Shown piece by piece: positions 1 to 9,923 of a stretch of 64,000 nucleotides of DNA. The stretch comes from Pseudoduganella armeniaca (GTDB lineage: Bacteria > Pseudomonadota > Gammaproteobacteria > Burkholderiales > Burkholderiaceae_D). The stretch's first letter is position 1, and each line of letters begins with the position of its first letter. The stretch spans positions 5,394,001-5,458,000 of the forward strand of contig NZ_CP028324.1 in assembly GCF_003028855.1 (NCBI RefSeq), written 5' to 3'. The position numbers and the translations under genes were made by a program. Under the pieces are notes generated by a model. That model made no database searches. It was not told where the DNA came from and was given only the letters and a program-made list of their open reading frames with translations.

Positions 1-1980
<1,980 letters not shown>

Positions 1981-2084
1981 GTATCTAGTCTCCTAAGTTT
2001 GAGTGAGCCCGGGCCGATCGCTGGGATCGTGCGGACGCATGGGGTGCCTGAATCGAAAGATTATTTACCAAGACTTTGGCGAAG

Positions 2085-2099
2085 TGTAGGAATTCTACA
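2085..2099. promoter_or_regulatory. Palindromic HexR-like operator upstream of aceE
   Basis: TGTAG-GAATT-CTACA is a perfect palindrome with the same 15-bp layout as eight further sites in the window, all placed before alpha-glucan genes. The known proteobacterial HexR consensus is TGTAATTAAATTACA, which has the same half-site spacing. It lies in the aceE-folD gap, 105 bp from the aceE start and 175 bp from folD. Assignment to HexR is inference; that the palindrome exists is directly seen. Confidence 0.55.
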
Positions 2100-2274
2100 A
2101 GCATTTGCAGCGTTTTCAAAATGCGCAATGACTTTTCATATTATGGGATTTCCCTATGCAGAAATGGTGCAGTGCCGCATGGATGCGGGGTTTGCGGACG
2201 CCGGTGCGACTTCGCCGGTTCGATCCCCCGCCGTTTTATAATGTCGGTCTTTCATCCCACCTCAGCACACCATC

Positions 2275-3117
2275 ATGCCAGCACAACTGATCGACGGAAT
2301 CGCCCTCTCCCAACAACTGCGCGCCGAAATCGCTTCCCGCGCCGCCGCATTGACCGCCCGCGGCAAGCAGCCCGGCCTGGCCGTGATCCTGGTGGGCGAG
2401 GACCCGGCCAGCCAGGTCTACGTGCGCAACAAGGTCAAGGCGTGCGGCGATGTCGGCATCCACTCGGTGCTGGAAAAATACGATGCCGACCTGACGGAAG
2501 CGGCCCTGCTCGAGCGCATCGCGGCGCTGAACGCCGACCCGGCCATCCACGGCATCCTGGTGCAGATGCCGCTGCCCAAGCACATCAACCCGCACAAGGT
2601 AATCGAGGCGATCAGCACGTCGAAGGACGTGGACGGCTACTCCGTGCTGTCGGCCGGCGAACTGATGACGGGCCTGGACGGTTTCCGCCCTTGTACGCCA
2701 TACGGCTGCATGAAGCTGATCGAGACCACGGGCATCGACCTGCGCGGCAAGCACGCCGTCGTGATCGGCCGCAGCAACACGGTGGGCAAGCCGATGGCCC
2801 TGCTGCTCTTGCAAGCCAATGCCACCGTCACCATCTGTCATAGTGCGACGCCGGATCTGGGCCTGTACACGCGCCAGGCCGACGTGATCGTGGCGGCGGT
2901 GGGCCGCCGCAACACGCTGACGGCCGACATGGTGAAGCCGGGTGCAATCGTGATCGATGTGGGCATGAATCGCGACGATAATGGCAAGCTGTGTGGTGAC
3001 GTGGATTTTGCCGGCATCCGCGAAGTGGCCGCGCACATTACGCCGGTGCCGGGTGGCGTCGGCCCGATGACGATCACGATGTTGCTGATGAATACCATCG
3101 AATCGGCGGAGCGTTGA
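2275..3117 (+). CDS. folD: Bifunctional methylenetetrahydrofolate dehydrogenase / methenyltetrahydrofolate cyclohydrolase
   Basis: Cytosolic one-carbon enzyme that interconverts 5,10-methylene-THF and 10-formyl-THF with NADP. The 280 residues match the usual family length. Visible signatures are YVRNKVKACGDVGI with the catalytic lysine (about residues 47-60), the substrate-site segment QMPLPKHINPHK (about 98-109), the Rossmann-type VIGRSNTVGKPMALLLL (about 162-178) and PVPGGVGPMTITML near the C-terminus. The start is the ATG directly after CACCATC; an upstream in-frame start in another register belongs to a shadow frame. prlC follows after 23 bp on the same strand, so the two may be co-transcribed. 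Confidence 0.97.
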   Translation: MPAQLIDGIALSQQLRAEIASRAAALTARGKQPGLAVILVGEDPASQVYVRNKVKACGDVGIHSVLEKYDADLTEAALLERIAALNADPAIHGILVQMPLPKHINPHKVIEAISTSKDVDGYSVLSAGELMTGLDGFRPCTPYGCMKLIETTGIDLRGKHAVVIGRSNTVGKPMALLLLQANATVTICHSATPDLGLYTRQADVIVAAVGRRNTLTADMVKPGAIVIDVGMNRDDNGKLCGDVDFAGIREVAAHITPVPGGVGPMTITMLLMNTIESAER

Positions 3118-3140
3118 TTCGACCAACTACTGGATAAACT

Positions 3141-5216
3141 ATGACGACTGACAATCCCCTGCTGGACTTTAGCGGCCTGCCCCGTTTCGACGCGATCAGG
3201 CCCGAACACGTGACACCTGCCATCGACGAGCTGCTGGCCAAGAATCGCGCCGTGGTGACGCAGCTGGAGGCACCGGCCGACCAGGTGACATGGCAGACCT
3301 TCGTCACGCCGCTGGAGGACGCGACCGAGCAACTGGGCCGCGCCTGGGGGATCGTCAGCCACCTGAACAACGTCGTCGACACGCCCGAGCTGCGCGCCGT
3401 CTACAACGAGAACCTGCCGAAGGTGACGGAGTTCTGGACCGAGCTGTCGCAGAACGAGGCGCTGTTCGCCAAGTACAAGGCGCTCAAGGACAGCCCGGAG
3501 TTCGCATCCTTGTCGCCAGCCCGCAAGCGCATCGTCGAGAACGCGATCCGCGATTTCCGCATGGGCGGCGCCGAGCTGCCGCCGGCGCAGAAGGAACGCT
3601 TCGCCGAGATCCAGGAGCAGCACGCGGCCGTGTCCACGCGCTTCTCGGAAAACGTGCTGGACGCCACCAACGACTGGACCATGCTGGTCGAGAACGAGGG
3701 CGATCTGGCCGGCCTGCCGCAGGACGTCAAGCATGCGGCCAAGACGCTGGCCGAGAAGAACGGCAAGAGCGGCTGGCAATTCACGCTGCACTTCCCGTCG
3801 TACTACCCGATCCTGCAGTTCGCCGACAACCGCGCGCTGCGCGAGAAGGTGTACCGCGCCAACGCCACCAAGGCTTCCGAGCTGGGCGACGTGTTCAGTG
3901 AGCGCGACAAATGGGACAACGGCGCCAACATCGTCACCTTGCTGAAGCTGCGCGCGGAAGAAGCCCAGCTGCTGGGCTACAAGAACTTCGCCGAGGTCTC
4001 GCTGGTGCCGAAGATGGCGCAAAGCCCGGAACACGTGATCGAGTTCCTGGAAGACCTGGCCCGCCGCGCCCGCCCCTATGCGGAAAAAGACCTGCAGGAG
4101 CTGACGCAGTTCGCGCGCGAGCGCCTCGGCATGGACAAACTGGAGGCATGGGACCTGCCATACGCCTCCGAGAAGCTGCAGCAGCACCGCTACTCGTTCT
4201 CGGCCCACGAAGTGAAGCAGTACTTCCCCGAGCACAAGGTGATCGACGGCCTGTTCAAGCTGGTACAGAACCTGTTCTCCGTGACGATCACGCCCGACGA
4301 CGCGCCGGTCTGGCACAAGGACGTGCGCTTCTTCCGCATCGAGCGCGACGGCCAGCTGGTCGGCCAGTTCTACCTGGACCTGTACGCGCGCCCCGGCAAG
4401 AACAGCGGCGCATGGATGGACGACGCGCGCAGCCGCCGCGTCGAGGCGGGGCGCCTGCAGACGCCGGTGGCCTACCTGACCTGCAATTTCACCGAGCCGG
4501 CCGTCGTCGACGGCAAGGTGCAGCCGTCGCTGTTCACGCACGACGAAGTCATCACGCTGTTCCATGAATTCGGCCACGGCCTGCACCACATGCTGACGAC
4601 CGTCGAGGAACTGGGCGTGTCCGGCATCTCGGGTGTCGAGTGGGATGCGGTGGAGCTGCCGTCGCAGTTCATGGAAAACTTCTGCTGGGAGTGGGACGTG
4701 CTGTCGCACATGACGGCGCACGTGCAGACCGGCCAGCCGCTGCCGCGCGCGCTGTACGACAAGATGCTGGCGGCGAAGAACTTCCAGTCCGGCCTGCAGA
4801 CCCTGCGCCAGGTCGAGTTCTCGCTGCTGGACATGCACCTGCATTACGACTACGACCCTGCCAGCGGCAAATCGGTACAGGACGTGATCGACGAGGTGCG
4901 CCGCAAGTTCGCCGTCATCGTTCCGCCGTCGTTCAACCGCTTCCAGAACTCGTTCGGCCACATCTTCGCCGGCGGCTACGCGGCCGGCTACTACAGCTAC
5001 AAGTGGGCCGAGGTGCTGTCCGCCGATGCCTATGCCGCGTTCGAGGAAGCGGCCGCGCTGGAAGGCGGCAAGCTGGCCGTGCAGACGGGCGAGAAGTTCC
5101 TGCGCGAGATCCTGTCAGTGGGCGGCTCGCGCCCGGCGCTGGAATCGTTCACGGCCTTCCGCGGCCGCGAGCCGTCGATCGACGCACTGCTGCGCCACAG
5201 CGGCATGGCGGCCTGA
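3141..5216 (+). CDS. prlC: Oligopeptidase A, M3 family zinc metallopeptidase
   Basis: Cytosolic thimet-like oligopeptidase that degrades short peptides, including cleaved signal peptides. The 691 residues match PrlC/OpdA length. The zinc motif HEFGHGLHH lies around residue 474, followed by the expected GVEWDAVELPSQFMENF substrate-cleft segment and a C-terminal FAGGYAAGYYSYKWAEVLSA typical of the family. The N-terminus begins MTTDNPLLDFSGLPRFD, a normal M3A opening. It sits 23 bp behind folD and is followed by a strong intrinsic terminator, which suggests a folD-prlC unit. Confidence 0.97.
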   Translation: MTTDNPLLDFSGLPRFDAIRPEHVTPAIDELLAKNRAVVTQLEAPADQVTWQTFVTPLEDATEQLGRAWGIVSHLNNVVDTPELRAVYNENLPKVTEFWTELSQNEALFAKYKALKDSPEFASLSPARKRIVENAIRDFRMGGAELPPAQKERFAEIQEQHAAVSTRFSENVLDATNDWTMLVENEGDLAGLPQDVKHAAKTLAEKNGKSGWQFTLHFPSYYPILQFADNRALREKVYRANATKASELGDVFSERDKWDNGANIVTLLKLRAEEAQLLGYKNFAEVSLVPKMAQSPEHVIEFLEDLARRARPYAEKDLQELTQFARERLGMDKLEAWDLPYASEKLQQHRYSFSAHEVKQYFPEHKVIDGLFKLVQNLFSVTITPDDAPVWHKDVRFFRIERDGQLVGQFYLDLYARPGKNSGAWMDDARSRRVEAGRLQTPVAYLTCNFTEPAVVDGKVQPSLFTHDEVITLFHEFGHGLHHMLTTVEELGVSGISGVEWDAVELPSQFMENFCWEWDVLSHMTAHVQTGQPLPRALYDKMLAAKNFQSGLQTLRQVEFSLLDMHLHYDYDPASGKSVQDVIDEVRRKFAVIVPPSFNRFQNSFGHIFAGGYAAGYYSYKWAEVLSADAYAAFEEAAALEGGKLAVQTGEKFLREILSVGGSRPALESFTAFRGREPSIDALLRHSGMAA

Positions 5217-5231
5217 GGCCCACGCCGAGCA

Positions 5232-5271
5232 CGGCGCCATCCCGGCTGACGGCCGGCATGGCGCCGTTTTT
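5232..5271 (+). terminator. Intrinsic terminator after prlC
   Basis: ACGGCGCCAT and ATGGCGCCGT form the base of a GC-rich hairpin whose centre also pairs (CCGGC/GCCGG), followed by TTTTT. It begins 15 bp after the prlC stop. Confidence 0.85.
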
Positions 5272-5355
5272 GCGTCCGCTCGCGCTGGGTGTTGCATTTG
5301 GAAAATTACTGCCGTCAATCAACTCGCGGCGGTAGAACGAATTTAGAATAGACCC

Positions 5356-5781
5356 ATGACCCGCATCGACTTCCACACCAACGTGCCCGACAAGATCGCC
5401 TATGCCTGCCGCCTGATCCGCAAGGCCTACGGCGCGCGCAACCGCATCGTCGTGATGACGGAGGACGCGGCCCAGCAGGCCGCGCTAGACACGGCGCTGT
5501 GGACGTTTTCCGGCCCCGACTTCCTGCCGCACGTGGCGGTCGACGATCCGCTGGCGCCGGATACGCCGATCGTGCTGACGCACAGCGACGAACCGGAGCT
5601 GCCCCAGGCCGACCTGCTGGTCAACCTGGCGCGGCGCGCGCCCGCGCAGTTCGAGAACTTTCCGCGCCTGATCGAGGTCATTTCGCTCGACGAGCATGAC
5701 GCCGCCGCCGGGCGGCTGCGCTTCGTCGCCTACAAACGGCAGGATTACCAGCCCACTCACCTCAGCATAGGAAAATCATGA
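5356..5781 (+). CDS. holC: DNA polymerase III subunit chi
   Basis: Accessory subunit of the replicative clamp loader that contacts single-stranded DNA-binding protein, together with psi. The 141 residues are the family length. It opens with MTRIDFHTNVPDKIAYACRL and shows the typical HolC order: an early beta-alpha segment (RNRIVVMTEDAAQQAALDTALWTF), the central FLPH segment, a PIVLTHSDEP strand, LLVNLARRAPAQFENFPRLIEV, and RFVAYKRQDYQPTHL at the end. The next gene overlaps its stop by 4 bp (ATGA), which indicates translational coupling. Confidence 0.93.
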   Translation: MTRIDFHTNVPDKIAYACRLIRKAYGARNRIVVMTEDAAQQAALDTALWTFSGPDFLPHVAVDDPLAPDTPIVLTHSDEPELPQADLLVNLARRAPAQFENFPRLIEVISLDEHDAAAGRLRFVAYKRQDYQPTHLSIGKS

Positions 5782-6134
5782 ACCAGGCCGCTCCGTTCGA
5801 TGCCAGCATTCCCGTGCTGACGGAAGTCGTCAGCACGCCCGTCACCTTGCCCGTGGCGCAAGCTCCAGCGCCGTTGCCCGACACGGGCAGCCTGGGCGCC
5901 GCCGAGTGGGAGCAGCTGGAGCGCCGTCTCAACGAGAAGATCCTGCAGCAACTGACGTCACGCGTCGACTTCGTGCTGGAGCAGCGCATCAAGGACAGCA
6001 TGGCCGAGGTGCTGACGCACGCACTGCACGACCTGACCACGGAGATCCGCCACGGCCTGCACGAAACGATCGGCAAGATCGTCGCGCGCGCGGTACAGCA
6101 GGAAATCGTCCATTTGCAGGCAAAAAAGGGCTGA
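5778..6134 (+). CDS. Conserved hypothetical protein coupled to holC
   Basis: 118 residues, start overlapping the holC stop as ATGA. The first 40 residues are rich in Ala, Pro, Val and Thr and look disordered. The remainder (WEQLERRLNEKILQQLTSRV onward) is a predicted amphipathic helix with repeated charged and hydrophobic positions, ending IVHLQAKKG. There is no signal peptide or membrane segment. Small helical proteins behind holC are common in Burkholderiales and are grouped as a domain of unknown function (I believe DUF2486, not verified). A role with the clamp loader is only suggested by the coupling. Function unknown. Confidence 0.8.
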   Translation: MNQAAPFDASIPVLTEVVSTPVTLPVAQAPAPLPDTGSLGAAEWEQLERRLNEKILQQLTSRVDFVLEQRIKDSMAEVLTHALHDLTTEIRHGLHETIGKIVARAVQQEIVHLQAKKG

Positions 6135-6289
6135 ACGGCGCCCTCGCGTGGTGCGCCCCGCCCTCTACCTGTGCGCAAGTGAAAAAAGCGCAAGCTGCGT
6201 CTTTGCCAATTGAAAATTTTGCTGTACCTTCTCGCTATGAAACGGCGTTCACGAGGCGCCGCCGACCCTAAATCATTGGAGAACGAGAC

Positions 6290-7426
6290 ATGCAAACGAA
6301 GTACGTCGTTGTTGCAGCCGCCGTGATGGCCGCTTTTGCCGGCACGGCATCCGCCCAGGAAGTGATCAAGATCGGCCACGTGGGCCCTGTTTCGGGCGCG
6401 CAGGCACACCTCGGCAAGGACAACGAGAACGGCGCCAACATGGCGATCGCGGACCTGAACGCCAAGGGCATCAAGATCGGCGGCAAGCCCGTCAAGTTCG
6501 TCCTGGTGCTGGAAGACGACGGCGCCGATCCGAAACAAGGCACGACGGTGGCGCAGAAGCTGGTCGACGCCAAGGTCAACGGCGTGATCGGCCACCTCAA
6601 TTCGGGCACCACGGTGCCGGCGTCGCGCATCTACTATAATGCCGGCATCCCGCAGATTTCGCCGGCCTCGACGATCCCGACGTACACCAAGCAGAAGTTC
6701 AACACGGCCTTCCGCATCGTCGCCAACGACAACAAGCTGGGCGGCACGCTGGGCAAGTATGCCGTGACGAAGCTGGGTGCCAAGAAGATCGCCGTCATCG
6801 ACGACCGCACGGCTTACGGCCAGGGCGTCGCGACGGAGTTCATCAAGGGCGCCAAGGGTCCGGGCGTGCAGATCGTCGACAAGCAGTTCACCAACGACAA
6901 GGCGACCGACTTCAACGCGATCCTGACCAGCATCAAGGCGAAGAACCCGGACCTGGTCTTCTTCGGCGGCATGGACGCCGTCGGTGGCCCGCTGCTGCGC
7001 CAGATGAAGGCGCTGGGCATCAACGCCAAGTTCATGGGCGGCGACGGCGTCTGCACGGATGCGCTGCCGCGCCTGGCCGGTACCGCCGCGGCGGACGGTG
7101 TCGTCACCTGCGCGGAAGCGGGCGGCGTGCCGCCGGAACTGCAGAAGAACATGGACGATTTCCGCGCCCGCTACAAGAAGCAGTACAACCAGGAAGTGCA
7201 GCTGTACGCGCCCTACGTGTACGACTCCGTGATGACGATGGCGCAGGCGATGCAGGATGCCGGGTCGAGCGATCCGAAGAAGTACCTGCCGTTCCTGGCG
7301 AAGGTGAAGTACCAGGGCGTGACGGGCCTGATCACGTTCGATGAATTCGGCGACATCCGCGACGGCGCGCTGACCCTGTTTACGTACCAGGGCGGCAAGA
7401 AGACGAAGATGGAAGTCGTCAAGTAA
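6290..7426 (+). CDS. Branched-chain amino acid type ABC transporter substrate-binding protein (first paralog)
   Basis: Periplasmic ligand-binding protein of the Leu/Ile/Val class (Peripla_BP_6). The 378 residues start with a signal peptide (MQTKYVVVAAAVMAAFAGTASA) cut before QEVIKIGHVGP. Family landmarks follow: QAHLGKDNENGANMAIADLN, the ligand loop GHLNSGTTVPASRIYYNAGI, VIDDRTAYGQGVA and VYDSVMTMAQAM. The Shine-Dalgarno GGAG is 10 bp before the ATG. The next gene is a close paralog of the same length, and no liv permease or ATPase gene is in the window, so the partners must lie elsewhere. The exact ligand cannot be read from sequence. Confidence 0.93.
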   Translation: MQTKYVVVAAAVMAAFAGTASAQEVIKIGHVGPVSGAQAHLGKDNENGANMAIADLNAKGIKIGGKPVKFVLVLEDDGADPKQGTTVAQKLVDAKVNGVIGHLNSGTTVPASRIYYNAGIPQISPASTIPTYTKQKFNTAFRIVANDNKLGGTLGKYAVTKLGAKKIAVIDDRTAYGQGVATEFIKGAKGPGVQIVDKQFTNDKATDFNAILTSIKAKNPDLVFFGGMDAVGGPLLRQMKALGINAKFMGGDGVCTDALPRLAGTAAADGVVTCAEAGGVPPELQKNMDDFRARYKKQYNQEVQLYAPYVYDSVMTMAQAMQDAGSSDPKKYLPFLAKVKYQGVTGLITFDEFGDIRDGALTLFTYQGGKKTKMEVVK

Positions 7427-7455
7427 GGATAACAACGCGGGAGACAAACGCGAGC

Positions 7456-7487
7456 GGGCCGTCCGGTGAGGACGGCCCTTGTTTTTT
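7456..7487 (+). terminator. Intrinsic terminator between the two substrate-binding protein genes
   Basis: GGGCCGTCC-GGTGA-GGACGGCCC followed by TTGTTTTTT: a 9-bp perfect stem with a 5-nt loop. It separates the tandem paralogs, so the second probably has its own promoter or relies on read-through. Confidence 0.9.
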
Positions 7488-7535
7488 CTGCGGCACCTTA
7501 TGCGGTGGCCGCATACCGAATGGAGTAAAACGCAT

Positions 7536-8672
7536 ATGCAAACCAAGCTGATTCCCCTGGCCGCAGTGGTCGCCGCCATCGCCGGAGGCGCGCAGGCACA
7601 GGAAGTCGTCAAGATCGGCTACGTCGGCCCGATGTCGGGCCAGTCCGCCCACCTGGGCAAGGATACGCAAAACGGCACGCGCCTGGCGATCGAGGACCTG
7701 AACGCCAAGGGCTTCAAGATCGACGGCAAGCCCGTCAAGTTCGTGCTGGTGGCGGAAGACGACGCGGCCGATCCGAAACAGGCCACGTCGGCCGCGCAGA
7801 AGCTGGCGGACACGAAGGTCAACGGCGTGATCGGGCACCAGACCTCGGGCACTTCGATCCCCGCCTCGCGCATCTATTACAACGCGGGCATTCCGCAGAT
7901 CTCGGCATCGGCCACCAGCCCGGTCTACACGCACCAGAAGTTCAACACGACGTTCCGCCTGGTCGCCAACGACAACAAGCTGGGCGCGACGCTGGGCCAG
8001 TACGCGGTGCAGAAGCTGGGGGCGAAGAAGATCGCCGTGATCGACGACCGCACGGCCTACGGCCAGGGCGTGGCCGACGAATTCGGCAAGGGCGCGCGCA
8101 AGGCGGGCGGCGTGCAGATCGTCGCGCGCGAGTTCACCAACGACAAGGCGACCGACTTCAACGCCATCCTGACCAATATCCGCTCGAAGAATCCGGACCT
8201 GGTCTTCTTCGGCGGCATGGACTCCGTCGGCGGCCCGCTGCTGCGCCAGATGAAGGCGCTGGGCATCAAGGGCAAGCTGATGGGCGGCGACGGCATCTGC
8301 ACGGAAGCGATGCCGCGCCTGGCCGGCCCGACCGCCGGCGACGAGGCGATCGTCTGCGCGGAAGCGGGCGGCGTGGCGCCGGGCCAGCAGAAGAAGATGG
8401 AGGAATTCGCGGCGCGCTACAAGCAGCGCTACAACGAGAGCCTGCAGATCTACGCGCCGTACGCCTACGACGCCGTGATGACGATGGCGCAGGCGATGGC
8501 GGACGCCAAGTCGGCCGATCCGAAGAAGTACCTGCCCTACCTGGCCAAGGTGAAGTATGCCGGCATCACGGGCGACATCGCGTTCGACGCCTACGGCGAC
8601 ATCCGCGACGGCGCGCTGACCTTGTACACGTTCAAGGGCGGCAAGCGCACCCTGATCGAGGTGGTGAAGTAA
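7536..8672 (+). CDS. Branched-chain amino acid type ABC transporter substrate-binding protein (second paralog)
   Basis: 378 residues, collinear with the preceding gene and highly similar along the whole length, so it arose by tandem duplication and diverged. An ATG 57 bp further upstream is in frame, but it lies inside the preceding terminator's T-tract. The chosen start gives a proper signal peptide (MQTKLIPLAAVVAAIAGGAQAQ) and has GGAG 10 bp before it. Differences from the first copy fall in ligand-contact regions (for example GHQTSGTSIPASRIYYN versus GHLNSGTTVPASRIYYN), so the ligands may differ. A strong terminator follows. Confidence 0.93.
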   Translation: MQTKLIPLAAVVAAIAGGAQAQEVVKIGYVGPMSGQSAHLGKDTQNGTRLAIEDLNAKGFKIDGKPVKFVLVAEDDAADPKQATSAAQKLADTKVNGVIGHQTSGTSIPASRIYYNAGIPQISASATSPVYTHQKFNTTFRLVANDNKLGATLGQYAVQKLGAKKIAVIDDRTAYGQGVADEFGKGARKAGGVQIVAREFTNDKATDFNAILTNIRSKNPDLVFFGGMDSVGGPLLRQMKALGIKGKLMGGDGICTEAMPRLAGPTAGDEAIVCAEAGGVAPGQQKKMEEFAARYKQRYNESLQIYAPYAYDAVMTMAQAMADAKSADPKKYLPYLAKVKYAGITGDIAFDAYGDIRDGALTLYTFKGGKRTLIEVVK

Positions 8673-8676
8673 ACGC

Positions 8677-8704
8677 AAAAAGCCGGGCACTGCCCGGCTT
8701 TTTT
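8677..8704. terminator. Bidirectional intrinsic terminator
   Basis: AAAAAGCCGGGC-ACT-GCCCGGCTTTTTT is symmetric, with A-tract and T-tract on either side. It lies between the convergent substrate-binding protein gene and cytochrome c gene and can end both transcripts. Confidence 0.92.
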
Positions 8705-8717
8705 GATTGGCTGCCGC

Positions 8718-9029
8718 TTACTTCTGCGCCAGCACCCATTTCACCAGCGTGCGCGCCTCGGCTTCGCTGACCTGCGGGTTGGCGGGCATCGGAATCGCGC
8801 CCCAGACGCCGGAGCCGCCCTTCATCACCTTCGCCACCAGCTTGTTCTCGGCATCCTTCTGGCCGGCGTATTTCGCCGCCACGTCCTTGTAGGCCGGGCC
8901 GACCAGCTTGTTCGCGACTGCATGGCAGGCCATGCAGTTCTTCGCCTTGGCCAGGTCGGCATTCGCCATTGCCGCTTGCGACACGAACGCCGAAGCCAGC
9001 ACCGTTGCAATCATCATGGAACGTTTCAT
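8718..9029 (-). CDS. Class I c-type cytochrome (c551-like)
   Basis: Small periplasmic electron carrier. The 103 residues have a signal peptide (MKRSMMIATVLASAFVSQAAMA), the haem-attachment motif CMACH at about residues 31-35, and the methionine haem ligand in AIPMPANP near residue 80, a c551/c8 layout. An in-frame TTG four codons upstream is rejected because GGAGAA sits at the right distance before the ATG chosen here. The gene is single and convergent to the substrate-binding protein gene. The electron partner is unknown. Confidence 0.92.
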   Translation of the reverse strand: MKRSMMIATVLASAFVSQAAMANADLAKAKNCMACHAVANKLVGPAYKDVAAKYAGQKDAENKLVAKVMKGGSGVWGAIPMPANPQVSEAEARTLVKWVLAQK

Positions 9030-9192
9030 CGATTTCTCCAAAGTAATCTGCCGGTGATTCTACTCTTTCTGTACACCAGAGCAACCGCGGGCAGCTGATC
9101 CTACAACGGCCACGGATTCATGCGGGTTGACGGGCAAAATGTTACTGCATGTAAAGCCAGAATTCCGTAAGATGGCCGCAAAGGAGTCCGCC

Positions 9193-9423
9193 ATGCCCAT
9201 CATTCTTGTCATCGTTGCACTGTGCGCGCTGCGCTATTTCGAGGTCTGGCGCTTCGCCGACGTTTCGTGGTGGTGGATCGGCGGCCTCATGGTGTTCGCC
9301 TTCGTCTGGTTCGAGTTCATCGAACCGCTGCTGGGCCTGGACAAGCGCAAGGCGCACAGCGAGGACGAGCAGCGGCGCAAGGAGCGCGTCAAGAAGAACT
9401 TCGGCATCGGCAAGAAGAAATAA
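9193..9423 (+). CDS. Small Trp-rich membrane protein
   Basis: 76 residues: two hydrophobic segments (MPIILVIVALCALRYFEVW and VSWWWIGGLMVFAFVWFEFI) and a strongly basic tail ending RVKKNFGIGKKK. It matches the betaproteobacterial small Trp-rich protein family (TIGR04438, by recollection), function unknown. The start is chosen because AAGGAG lies 6 bp upstream. An earlier in-frame ATG at 9127 would add an implausible leader. Nearly the whole gene, without its start codon, is repeated directly downstream in the 347-bp duplication. Confidence 0.85.
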   Translation: MPIILVIVALCALRYFEVWRFADVSWWWIGGLMVFAFVWFEFIEPLLGLDKRKAHSEDEQRRKERVKKNFGIGKKK

Positions 9424-9426
9424 CAA

Positions 9427-9550
9427 CGGCCGAGCTCGTGTCCCACCGCGGGGTCAGTCACCAGAGTGAGACACGGGCTCAGCTTTCTAAGCTGACGAGC
9501 TCGTGTCCCGTTTTGGTGACTGACACCGCGGTGGGACACGAGCTCAGCCG
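9427..9550. repeat. Large REPIN-like palindrome, copy 1
   Basis: Outer arms of 37 bp pair at 35 positions (core GAGCTCGTGTCCCACCGCGG and its complement). The loop contains a second inverted pair around AGCTTTCTAAGCT. Core words GTCAGTCACC and GTGTCCCAC recur in the palindrome at 30501. Two inverted short palindromes separated by a spacer is the REPIN arrangement. It lies between the Trp-rich gene and ilvD. Confidence 0.8.
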
Positions 9551-9552
9551 TT

Positions 9553-9770
9553 TTGTCATCGTTGCACTGTGCGCCCTGCGCTATTTCGAGGTCTGGCGCT
9601 TCGCCGACGTTTCGTGGTGGTGGATCGGCGGCCTGATGGTGTTCGCCTTCGTCTGGTTCGAGTTCATCGAACCGCTGCTGGGCCTGGACAAGCGCAAGGC
9701 GCACAGCGAGGACGAGCAGCGGCGCAAGGCGCGCGTCAAGAAGAACTTCGGCATCGGCAAGAAGAAATAA
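9553..9770 (+). pseudogene. Start-less duplicate of the small Trp-rich gene
   Basis: Codons 5-76 of the preceding gene are repeated with two or three residue changes (for example an Ala for Glu near the basic tail), but the unit begins after the original ATG. An in-frame GTG at 9531 lies inside the palindrome and has no Shine-Dalgarno sequence, so expression is doubtful. Confidence 0.75.
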
Positions 9771-9773
9771 CAA

Positions 9774-9897
9774 CGGCCGAGGCCGTGTCCCACCGCGGGG
9801 TCAGTCACCAGAGTGAGACACGGGCTCAGCTTTCTAAGCTGACGAGCTCGTGTCCCGTTTTGGTGACTGACACCGCGGTGGGACACGAGCTCGGCCG
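9774..9897. repeat. Large REPIN-like palindrome, copy 2
   Basis: Second copy of the palindrome, duplicated with the Trp-rich gene. Two small changes near the ends (GAGGCCGTG for GAGCTCGTG on the left, CTCGGCCG for CTCAGCCG on the right) are the main differences. It ends 27 bp before the ilvD stop codon. Confidence 0.8.
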
Positions 9898-9923
9898 TTG
9901 GGCCGTTTTGCTTGGGTGGACGG

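Larger units (their letters stand above)
9206..9899. repeat. Direct tandem duplication, two units of about 347 bp
   Basis: Unit 1 spans about 9206-9552 and unit 2 about 9553-9899. Each holds the body of the small Trp-rich gene from codon 5 on plus the whole following palindrome. The units differ at only a handful of positions (for example GCGCGCTG/GCGCCCTG, CTCATGG/CTGATGG, GGAGCGC/GGCGCGC), so the event is recent. Unit 2 lacks the ATG and ribosome-binding site. Confidence 0.93.

Noticed and set aside
9531..9770. GTG-started version of the duplicated Trp-rich gene
   Set aside because: The GTG lies within the palindrome arm and has no ribosome-binding site; it would give a hybrid N-terminus not seen in the first copy.
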